A DNA stretch of 64,000 nucleotides from Medakamo hakoo. Taxonomy: Eukaryota; Chlorophyta; Trebouxiophyceae; Coccomyxaceae. A model generated the notes under the pieces. The model made no database searches, had not been told where the DNA came from, and saw only the letters and a program-made list of their open reading frames with translations. Shown here one piece after another: positions 41,165 through 49,853 of the stretch. Numbering within the stretch: position 1 is the stretch's first letter; every line of letters begins with the position of its first letter. The DNA is taken from contig CP089463.1 of assembly GCA_026636295.1 (NCBI GenBank), forward strand, positions 496,001-560,000, read 5' to 3'. Position numbers and translations under genes: made by a program.

Positions 41165-42562
41165 ATGGACGACGACACCCGCGCCTTCCTCGCCAGCCAG
41201 CCGCCAGGCCTGCGGTCGGGCATGTGCGCCCACCTGCTCGGCGTGACCACGGCCCTGGCCGCGGCGGCGGCGGGGGGCAGCGACGCCGGTGTGGCCCACG
41301 CGCTCGTAACTGACCGGCCTGCCCCATCATCATCTCTGCGCCCACCCCCGCCTCCTGCACTGCCACCACCACCCACGGCCGCTCAGGCCGCCGCGGACCT
41401 GCAAGCCACGCTGGCCGCGCTCATGGCCCAGCGGCCGGCGAGCGCGGGGGCGCCGTCGCCGCCGCCCAGCCGCCTACCGCCGCCGCCGCTGCTTCCCTTC
41501 CCGGCGCCCGCCACGGGCCCTGTCGTCGACCCGGCCGTCCTGGCGGGCTTAGAGGCCATCATCGCCCGGCAGCCGGCGCCCAGGCATCGGCGGCGGGGTG
41601 GTCGGCCTGCTGGTGCGGCTGTCCCAGCTGGCGCGTGGGAGACGACGGTCACGGCCGCCGACGCGTGGGCGACCGTCACGGCCGCGGCTCCTGCTGTCGA
41701 CGCCGCCGAGGCAGAAGCCACGGCAGCAGCTGCCGCCGCGTCCTTGCTGGGCGGTGCGGCCGCCCACCCCAAGCTGGCGCGCAAAGTCGCCAGGTGGTCG
41801 TCGCGGGCGAGTGGTGGTGGTGCAGCTGATGGAGCCACTCCTTTGGCGCCCCGCCCGCAGCCGCGCGCCGAGTACGCGCCACTTCCGCCGCCACCCCCAC
41901 CTCCGCCGCCGTCCACCACCACCACCACGCCTTCCTGGCTGGGCCTGCAAGCCGCCACGCCCGGCGCCATGATGGGCGGCGCGGCCGCGCTGCACGACGC
42001 CGGCGTCGCGCACACGGCGACGGTCGCCGCGTGGGCCGCGCACCCACCACCACAACCCACCACCTCTGCCCGGCCGTCCGGCGGGGCGGCGGCGCGGCCG
42101 GCCCTGCCAGCCCGGCGCCCGGCGACCAAACGGCCGGCACCAGGTGGGGCGGCGGCGGCAGCCACCCCGCCTCCACCGGCCAAGGCGCCGCACGTGGTCA
42201 AGGCAGAAGCGGCGGTACCGCCGCCGCCTCTACCACGCTCTCCGTGGGAGCAGCCCGACGTCGGCGGCGCGGCCCTGGACCAGCCAGACCCGGCGTTTGG
42301 TGGGCGAGGCGGGCGGGCTGGACCCAGCGGGCGGCAGGGCGGCGGTGTGGCGCTGCACCGCCGCCGCCGCTTGACCACCGCTGGCCGCGCAACGACGGCC
42401 GCGCCAGCTGGCAGGCATCCCGACATCAGCCGCGCCGACCTCGAAGGCGCGGCCAGGCAGCTGGAACAGGTGCTGGGCATTCCCCTGGTGGTGAGAGAAG
42501 GCGCGGACGGTGGGATAACGGTGTGGGAGCCCCGGCGGTCGGGGCGGCGTGGGACGGGGTGA
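41165..42562 (+). CDS. Pro/Ala-rich disordered protein, function unknown
   Basis: Single exon, 465 residues, start ATG 41165 (CCCATGGACGAC). No family recognised. An acidic/helical N-terminus (MDDDTRAFLASQPPGLRSGM) with helical ALVTD-type segments is followed by long Pro, Ala and Thr runs; a short helix WETTVTAADAWATVTAAAPA sits near residue 160. RRPATKRPAPGG near 320 is a possible nuclear signal. The C-terminus is the only part that looks folded: DISRADLEGAARQLEQVLGI, then PLVVREGADGGITVWEP. It directly follows the AT-hook gene on the same strand (244 bp apart) and shares its composition, so the two may be related or work together; this is inference. Confidence 0.6.
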   Translation: MDDDTRAFLASQPPGLRSGMCAHLLGVTTALAAAAAGGSDAGVAHALVTDRPAPSSSLRPPPPPALPPPPTAAQAAADLQATLAALMAQRPASAGAPSPPPSRLPPPPLLPFPAPATGPVVDPAVLAGLEAIIARQPAPRHRRRGGRPAGAAVPAGAWETTVTAADAWATVTAAAPAVDAAEAEATAAAAAASLLGGAAAHPKLARKVARWSSRASGGGAADGATPLAPRPQPRAEYAPLPPPPPPPPPSTTTTTPSWLGLQAATPGAMMGGAAALHDAGVAHTATVAAWAAHPPPQPTTSARPSGGAAARPALPARRPATKRPAPGGAAAAATPPPPAKAPHVVKAEAAVPPPPLPRSPWEQPDVGGAALDQPDPAFGGRGGRAGPSGRQGGGVALHRRRRLTTAGRATTAAPAGRHPDISRADLEGAARQLEQVLGIPLVVREGADGGITVWEPRRSGRRGTG

Positions 42563-42619
42563 CACACGACAGTAAAACAATGAAGGAAAAAAAAAACCTG
42601 CGCAACAAAAAACAGCCCC

Positions 42620-43581
42620 TCACTCCCCCCCGCTCCCGCTGCGCCCGATCGTCTCCATGAACGCATTGTAACTAGACTCCAGGTCGAACAACAGCTGGCG
42701 CACGTCGCTCTCGGACAGTTCGGCGGACGCGGGCATTGCGTGGACGCGCGACGCCCACGCGCGCGCTTTGACCTTGCCCGAGAAGTCGGCGGGCAGGGCG
42801 GGGACTTTGTTCATGGCGGCCAGCAGGTCGGCCAGCGGGGGGTAGACCTGGTCGACCGCCACCATGTTGAGCTTGAGGGAGTCCATGGCGGTGATGAAGT
42901 GTTGGACGACCTCGGCGACGGCGACGGCCGCGTTGGACGCGCCGGCCGGGCGGGGCTTGCCGTGCTCGACGGTGGCGGGCAGGCCGGAGTAAATGAGGCG
43001 TTTGGCGGCCATGGGGCACTGCATGTTGTAGTCCGCCATAAACTGCTGGACGTCCGGGATCTGTTGGTGGGGTGTTTGGGGGGGAGGCGGGGGCGTGAGG
43101 TTTTTGATGGGACGCCGAGGTCCAAGGTTGGCGAGGGCATGGGGGCCGACAGCGAAACACAAAAACGCCCGTCCGGCACGACCATCCAGTCCCTCGCCAT
43201 CGCACACAACCCCGCCCACACGACTGATCTACACCCCCCTCCCCCGGTCCCTTGCAGGCAACGCACCGTCTCGCGCAGCGTCTCCCACAGCGTGCGGAAC
43301 TGACCGATGAGCTTTTCGCACGCGGGCTCGTATTCCGCAGCGGAGATGGCGTCCCGCACATACGCCCGCTCCAGCTTTTCCGTCGTCTTCACAATGGCGT
43401 ACAGGTCTACGGATTGGTGTGTGTGGGCGGGGGCGTGGGAGTGAGGGCGCGCGTGCGGGGTGATGGGGGGTGGAACGAATGCAAAGACAGGGGCACACAA
43501 AAGGCGCCGTCCTCACGCACCCGCATACTGTTCGTACAGCTCCTGTTCCTTTTTTGAGGCCCACAGCGTCTCGGACGCCAT
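42620..43581 (-). CDS. VPS28: ESCRT-I subunit VPS28
   Basis: ESCRT-I component that links ubiquitin-cargo recognition to ESCRT-II at endosomes. Three exons (43521-43581, 43267-43406, 42620-43060) give 213 residues, the usual size. The joined N-terminus MASETLWASKKEQELYEQYA then DLYAIVKTTEKLERAYVRDA matches human Vps28. The core has YNMQCPMAAKRLIYSGLPAT. The C-terminal four-helix domain has FITAMDSLKLNMVAVDQVYP and RQLLFDLESSYNAFMETIGR. Both introns use GTGCGT donors; intron 1 ends TAG. The F-box ORF upstream reads into exon 1 from the same strand. Confidence 0.96.
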
Positions 43582-43727
43582 GGGTGGCGTGGGTGGGAGG
43601 GAGAGAGACGGCTGGCGCGGGCGCGCGCGCGCGCGCTCTCTCCCCACGCGAGAGGGAGAACGCGGGTCTGTTGGTGCCTCCCGAAAGAATGCAGAGCTTC
43701 AGCCCACCCCTCGCCACCCCGCTCTCT

Positions 43728-44153
43728 CCCTTCCGCATAGTGCACGCGAGGCGTCGCGGCGAGGACTCGTTCAACCCAGGCTCGAGTTGAATCCAAATTC
43801 TTGTCCCCTTGGCAGCATAACATGAATGAGAAGCGGCGCACGCACGGCCCGGCGACCTGCATGGCGCGCTGCAGGGTGCCGTATGCACCCTGCTGGCTGG
43901 GGGTGTTGTATTGCTCGTGCAATTCCTCACCATTGTTTTTACCAGCGAAGACAATGAAGACGTCTTCCCACACCGCGCTCGGCGGGCGTACCGCGTCGGC
44001 AAACGCCCGGCAGACGACCGACAGGCGGACGCGCCCTTGAAGGCTCTCATCTAGAATAATGGAGATGATGTAGGAGAGGACGTCCGTAGGCAGGTCGGTG
44101 ATCAGAGTGGGCCGGCCGCGCGGCGCCAGGCGGGGCGGCGGGGCGTCGCCCAT
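43728..44153 (-). CDS. F-box protein, probable gene remnant or incomplete gene
   Basis: From ATG 44153 the first 142 codons look protein-like: LITDLPTDVLSYIISIILDE followed by GRVRLSVVCRAFADAVR is an F-box, then VWEDVFIVFAGKN, then CVRRFSFMLCCQGDKNLDST and RAWVERVLAATPRVHYAEG, which resembles the start of a leucine-rich region. After about 43728 the frame stays open to 43407 but becomes low complexity and overlaps the first exon of VPS28, so the natural 3' end is missing or lies in an unseen exon. No repeat domain follows. 43780-44080 is clearly less GC-rich than neighbouring genes. Best read as a truncated member of a larger F-box/LRR family; an intact short F-box protein is possible. Confidence 0.45.
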
Positions 44154-44483
44154 GGAAATGGACGGGAGGGTGGGTGGAACGGACGGGAGAGGTGGGCGGA
44201 TGATGACCGGAAGGGGCGAGGAGGCAGGCCACTCGCGCGCGCGCGCCGGCAAAAGAAGAGACGCGGGCCGTGTGCACACACGGCTGAGCAGAGGCAGCAA
44301 GCGCCGCGAGCCTCGAGCCCCTTGTGGCGTGGGTGGCGGGTGCGCAGGGTTGCGTGGGCGTACGTTTGGTGTGCCGGGTTTTTTTTTTTTCCCGTGCGGG
44401 TTGGTGCGAGTGTGAGGCGAACGGTCAGCCAAACCAGAACACCTTGCTGCTCTCTCTCTTCAACAACTACACTGCTCTCCTCT

Positions 44484-45530
44484 TCACCGCCCCTTCCGCG
44501 CCACCAGGCACCCCATCAACCCCAGCCCAATCTCATGGTGCACAGCCGCGGCAAACCCAGCCTCTAAAGCCATGCGCTCCAACTGCGGCCCAGTCGGAAA
44601 CGCGGCGATGGAGGGGCGGAGGTACTCGTACTGCGGGCCGACACCCGCCGCGCGCGCCGCTGGCACGACCACCCCATCCAGCAGGGCGCCCTGAATGCCG
44701 TCCACGACCGCGTTGGGTGAGTGGTTAAAGTCCAGGATGGCGGCGCGGCCGCCGGGCTTGAGGACGCGGGCCAGTTCGGCCAGGGCGGCCGCCGGGTCGG
44801 CCACGTTTCGCAGCCCGTAAGACAGCGTCGCCGCGTGGAAGCTGCCGTCGCCAAAGGGCAGCGCCATGGCGTCGCCCTCCACCCATTCGATGGGCGCGGG
44901 CGCGATGCCGGGCGAAAAAGACGTGGTGGACCGCTGCGTGCGTTCGCGGGCCGCCGCGTCGGCGAGCATGGCGGGCGCAAAGTCCAGGCCGACCACCCGC
45001 CCGCCCGCTTTCACACGGGCCGCCAGCAGCAGGGACACGTCACCCGACCCGCAGCACACGTCCAGGGCGGCGTCTCCAGGGCGGGCGCCGGACCAGGTGA
45101 CGGCCATGCGCTTCCAGACGCGGTGCAAGCCGAGCGAGAGCAGGTCGTTGAGCTATGTTGTTGTGGGTGGGCGGGGTGGGTTGGTGAGAGGGTCGGGTTT
45201 TTTTTTCCTCGTGTCGCGCCGCGACGACGAGGATTTGGCCAACGCGCCCACGAAACCGCCACTCCTTCATCCCACCTGGTCGTACACGGGCGCGATGTCG
45301 TTGAACAGGACGCGCCGCGCCGCGGCCGCGGATTCGGAGCGTTCGCCGGGCGAGCCGGCGGGGCCGGAGGGCGACGGCGGCGCTGGCCGCGACGGCCCCG
45401 ATTGTTGCGGCCCCCGCTTGGTCTTGTGCACAGGGCTGGGCGCGGCTGCCGTGCGCACGCACGTGCGGCGGCCGGGTGGGCCCGCGCACCGCGGCGACGT
45501 GGAAGCGGGCGTGCAGGACGGCGGCCGCAT
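44484..45530 (-). CDS. MENG: Demethylphylloquinone methyltransferase (UbiE/MenG type), plastid
   Basis: Final methylation step of phylloquinone, the photosystem I electron carrier A1. Two exons, 45276-45530 and 44484-45152, give 307 residues. The splice restores RRVLFNDIAPVYDQLNDLLS then LGLHRVWKRMAV, the UbiE start block. The SAM-binding motif reads ALDVCCGSGDVSLLLA with VVGLDFAPAML. The UbiE signature is SYGLRNVADPAAALAELARV then LKPGGRAAILDF. The N-terminal 55 residues are Pro/Ser/Arg-rich with few acids, consistent with a plastid transit peptide. Mitochondrial COQ5 is the alternative; AAGVGPQYEYLRPSIAAFPT favours MenG. The intron has a 9-nt T run (45198-45206, plus strand) and the single +4 G donor (GTGGGA). 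Only 97 bp separate its start from AP4E. Confidence 0.88.
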
Positions 45531-45627
45531 GTTTCCGGGACGGATTTTTTTTTGCCTTCGCCAAGCGAAGAAGTGAAGAGCGAGCGAGCGACGCGAGCTC
45601 GCCCGCCCCCCTTTCATTCTTCCCAAC
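45531..45627. promoter_or_regulatory. 97-bp divergent promoter MENG/AP4E
   Basis: Distance between the two ATGs is 97 bp, so both 5' UTRs and core promoters are compressed or overlapping. It contains a T9 run (45545-45553) and AGCGAGCGAGCGA-type repeats. No TATA box. Confidence 0.6.
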
Positions 45628-48600
45628 ATGTCGGCCATTCCCGCAGCCATGGCCGCCGCCTCCGCGGCCATGGCCGCCAAGAAAGACCGCCTGCACTCCC
45701 GCGAGTTCGACGCCCTGGTCCGCGCCATCGGCGAGTGCAAGTCCAAGGCCGAGGAAGACGCCATCGTCGCCGCCGAGGTCGGCGCGCTCAAGCCCCGCCT
45801 GGGCGGCGGGCCCGCGGCCACGGGCGACAAGCGCGCGCTGCGGGAATCCCTCATCCGCCTGGTGTACGTGGAGATGCTGGGCCACGACGCGTCGTGGGGG
45901 CACGTGCGCGCGCTGCAGGCGTGCTCCGACGCGGACGTGCTGACGAAAAAGGTGCGCGGCGGGGTGTGCATTGAGCGCGGTTCGATGGAAGCGGAGCGCG
46001 GAGCCGCGTCGTGTTTGCGGTGGTGGCGGCGGTGGTGTTCGACCGCACCCACCCACGCACGGGTGCATGGTGGGCATGCGCCTTTGTGGCCGGCGCCGTG
46101 GACGCGTCTGAGGGCGGCGTGTGTGGGAGACGCCAGCGAAAAAAGGGGGGTGCGCGCCTGCGCGCCCGCGCCCGTGCTCTCTCAACCTCTCCATCCCTCC
46201 GTCCCTGCCCTCACCCTCACACAACACAACAGGTCGCCTACCTCGCGTCCACGCTCTTCCTGGACCACCGCTCCGACCTGATCATCCTGATCATCAACAC
46301 GTTGGCGCGCGACCTGGGAAGCGACAACATCCTCGTCGTGACGGCGGCCCTGTCCGCGGCGACCCGCCTCGTCGGCCCAGACACCGTCTCGGCCGTCCTG
46401 CCCGCCGTCACCAAGCTGCTCGACCACCCGCGGGAGGGAGTGCGGAAAAAGGCGGTCCTGGCCCTGCACGCGTTCCTGGCCTTGGACCCGGCGCGCGAGG
46501 GCCCGCTCGCCGGCTCGGGCGTGGAGCGGTCCCTGCGCGCCGCGCTGTGCGACCGCGACCCCGCGGTCATGGGCGCGGCCCTGCTGGGCCTGCACGCCCT
46601 GGCGCGGGCGGACCCGGCCCCCCTGCGCAACCTGGTCCCCTCCCTCGTCGCCATCCTGCGCCAGATCCTGGACCACCGCCTGCCCCGGTCGTACGAGTAC
46701 CACCGGTCGCCCGGGCCGTTCTTGCAGGTGCGCCTGTTGGCCCTGCTCGCGACGCTCGCGGCCGGCGACGCGGCCGCGTCCGGCGAAGTGTACGGCGTGG
46801 TGGGCGACGCCCTGCGCCGGGCGGCGGGCTCGGGCCACACCGTGGCCGCCGCCATCGTGGCGGAGTGCGTGCGCACGGCGGCGGCCATCGTCCCCCACCA
46901 ACCCCTGGTGGACGCGGCCGCGGGCGCGGTCGCCACCTTCCTCGCGTCGCCCTCCCGCAACCTGCGCTACGTCGGCATCGCGTCCCTGGCCCGCCTCGTC
47001 CCCGTCGCGCCCGCCCTAGGCGCCGACCACCAGCTGGCCATCGTCGACTGCCTGGAGGACGCGGACGAGTCGCTGCGCGGCGTGACGCTCGACCTGCTGA
47101 CGAAGATGGCGCGCCCGGCCAACGTGGTGGCCATCGTCGACCGCCTGCTGGCGTACCTGGCGGACGGGCCGGCGGCGCGGGGGGACGCGGCCGCCCGCGC
47201 CGACGTCGCGGCCCGCGTCGGGCGCCTGGCCGAGCGGTACGCGCCGTCCGCGTCCTGGTTTGTGGACACCATGGCGGCCGTCTTTGACGGCGCGGGCGAC
47301 GCGGCGCCCCGGTCCCTGGTCCACGACCTGCTCCAGCTCATCGCGGACGGGGCGGGGGACGGCGACCCGGCGGCGGACGCGGAGCTGCGGGCCGCGGCGG
47401 CGCGCCGGTACCTGGCGGTGCTGCTGGACGCCGAGCGCGCCGCGCGCTTGAGTGGGCGCCTGCTGACCGTCGTGGCCTGGGTGTTGGGCGAGTACGGGCA
47501 GGCGGTGTCGGACACGGCGCCCGGCGGCGTGGCGGGCGTCATGGAAGCCCTGGCCCGCGCCGCCGACGCGCCCGCCGCGTCCGCTGACGCCGGCCCGGCC
47601 GGCGAGGAGGTGCGCGGCATGCTCGTGTCTGCGATCGTGAAACTCGCGGCCCGGTCGGGCGCGTCGTCCCTGCCGCCGACGGCGGCCGCCTTCCTGCGGT
47701 CGGCCGAACTGTCCCGGTCGACGGAGGTGGCGACCCGGGCGGCGGAAGCCCGGGCGCTCCTGCCGGCGCTGGGCGGGGGGCTGCCGCCCGCCCTGGTGGA
47801 GGCGGCGCTGCCGGGCGGCGGCTGCGGGGCGCGCCCCGCCCAGCAGCCGGCCATCGACCCCGCGCTCCCCTTCCTGGACGCGTACGTCGCCGACGCGCTC
47901 GCCGCGGGGACGGCCGCGCCGTACCTGTCAGCCGCAGAGCGGGCGGCCCGCGGCATGGTCCGCGGCGAGGAGGCGGGCGGCGGCGGCGGCGACGGCGGCG
48001 GCGGCGAGTTGCGGTTTGCGGCGTATGACGCGCCGCCGCCGCCACCGCCCGGCGGCGCGGCCGCCGCAGCAGCGGCGGCGGCGGCCGCGGCCACGGCGGC
48101 CGCGTCCTCCCCACGCCCGGCCTCCGCTGGCGGTCTCATCGACGTCCCGTCCGCGCCTGCTCCTGCCGCTGCTGCGCCCGCGCCGCCGGCCCGGCCGGCG
48201 GAGCCGGAGCTGCAGATCGGCGGCGGCGGCGGCGGGCGGCGGTGGGGGCCCGCGCCGACCTTCGCGCCCGCGCCCCGCCCGCCCTCCGCCTCGCCCGGGC
48301 CGGCGCCCGCGGCAGCAGCCGCGCCCTCTCCGACGCCGCCTCAAGCCGCCGCCCCGCCCTCGCCCGTCGACCCCACGAAAGCCCGGCTGGCGGCGTCCCT
48401 GTTTGGCGGTGGGGGTGGGGGCGGCGCGAGCGGCGTCGTGGAAGCCGGCGTCGGCCGCCACCGCACGTCGCCCGCGAAAGCCGCGCCGCCGGCCCCGCCC
48501 GCCAACCCCATCGCCGACTTGTTGGGGGGAGGCTTAAGCACGCCCGCGCCGACAGCCGCGCCGCCCCCGCAGCCGGCGCACGATCCGTTCGCGGCGCTGG

Positions 48601-48986
48601 AGGGGATGGGCGGCGGCGGTGGGTCGGCCGCGCCGGCGGCCGCGCCTGTCCTGACCGGCACTGCCACCGCCACCCGGCCCGCCCTGGACTTGGACGCCCT
48701 GTACGCGGCACCCGCCGCCGCGGCAGCCAGCTCCGCGTTCGGGTCGGCGCCCTCGGCGCCTTCACCCCTGTCCGCTGCTGCCGTCGCCCCCGGCGCGGAT
48801 CTCCTGGGCGGCCTGTCGGCCAACGCGTCCCCAGCCAGGCCACCGCCTGGAGGCGCGGGCGACGACCTGTTGACGGGCATGATGGGCGGGCTGGGCGTCG
48901 GCGGTGCGGGCGCCAGCAGTGGCAGCGCTGCCCCGAAGCCGCCGCCGCCCAAGGGCGGCGACCCGTTTGGCGATTTGCTGGGGTGA
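45628..48986 (+). CDS. AP4E: AP-4 complex subunit epsilon
   Basis: Large adaptin of the non-clathrin AP-4 coat at the trans-Golgi network. Two exons, 45628-45951 and 46233-48986, give 1,025 residues. SREFDALVRAIGECKSKAEE, IRLVYVEMLGHDASWGHVRA and YLASTLFLDHRSDLIILIIN match plant AP4E, with SYEYHRSPGPFLQVRLLALL and VVAWVLGEYGQAVSD further on. The trunk ends near residue 690. The remaining 330 residues are a Pro/Ala/Gly hinge and tail with two DPF and several DLL motifs (NPIADLLGGG, AHDPFAALEG, GADLLGGLSA, DDLLTGMMGG, GDPFGDLLG at the very end). I see no folded appendage or platform domain in the tail. Whether these motifs bind other adaptors is inferred. Confidence 0.92.
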
Positions 48987-49079
48987 GGCAAAGGGAGGAC
49001 ATCAGAGAGGGAGGGATGGACAACGTGGGGGGGCAGATTTGGAGAAAGGGGGTTTGTGGGGGAAAAAAAGCCCGACAGT

Positions 49080-49721
49080 CTAATCCAGCAACACGCCCTG
49101 CTCCACGGGCTTGGACCCGCGCACCCCGCGCTTGGCCATCTCCACCTCCGCGTCCAGGGCCTGGCGGTAGACGCGCGTTTGGCGGATGCGGCCTTCGGCG
49201 TCAAAGGACAGGAGGGAGATGCCGGACGCGCTCTCCGCCCGCCCTTCCCACGTCCCGCGCAACACCCACTCCACAAACACGTCTCCCGTGCTGTCATGAG
49301 CCGTCGCTTGCACCACCGTGAAGGCTAGGTCTGGGTAAATGCGCCGCATGTGCCTCATGCCTTTTTTCAGGGCGGCCCGCCCGCCGGCCGGTTCTCTTTT
49401 GGGTTGCCACACCGCGTCGACCTGGGCGTGGTTTTCGGACACCAGGTCTTCAAGCAAGGCGTCGCCGCCGGGTGTGGACCAGGCGCGTTCGTACAAGGCG
49501 GTGGCGGTGGCGACCCGGTCCGAAGAGGAAGGGGCACCGCCGCCCGCGCCGCCCGCGCCGCCCGCGGGCGCGGCCAGGCAGGCGGAGGTGGTCGGGGTTG
49601 AGGCCCGAGCGCGAGGTGCGGTCAAACCGATGCGTGCGAGCCGGGCTGGCGACAGCGCGGGCCGGCTGCCTCCTGCCTGTGCGGCCGCACTAAGGCACGT
49701 GGGAGTGCGCACAGCGCACAT
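49080..49721 (-). CDS. SnoaL-like (NTF2-fold) protein, probably plastid-targeted
   Basis: 213 residues from ATG 49721; an in-frame upstream ATG near 49830 is less likely because it lies in the 132-bp divergent spacer. The first 65 residues are Ala/Arg/Thr/Ser-rich (MCAVRTPTCLSAAAQAGGSR), typical of a plastid transit peptide. The rest is a single SnoaL-like domain: ALYERAWSTPGGDALLEDLV, MRHMRRIYPDLAFTVVQATA, VEWVLRGTWEGRAESASGIS and FDAEGRIRQTRVYRQ. The family includes cyclases and many plastid proteins of unknown function; no catalytic residue can be assigned from sequence alone. Convergent with AP4E (93 bp between stops). Confidence 0.8.
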   Translation of the reverse strand: MCAVRTPTCLSAAAQAGGSRPALSPARLARIGLTAPRARASTPTTSACLAAPAGGAGGAGGGAPSSSDRVATATALYERAWSTPGGDALLEDLVSENHAQVDAVWQPKREPAGGRAALKKGMRHMRRIYPDLAFTVVQATAHDSTGDVFVEWVLRGTWEGRAESASGISLLSFDAEGRIRQTRVYRQALDAEVEMAKRGVRGSKPVEQGVLLD

Positions 49722-49853
49722 GCTTGCCGCGGCGAGTGAGGGAGTTCCCGCGCCGTTGCGTGCCGTGCCAAAGAGAGAGAGAAAAAGCAAGTGTGCGCGG
49801 GGAGCCCGCGTTTGCTCAACCTCGGCCATCCATAACTCCCCACACACAAAAAA

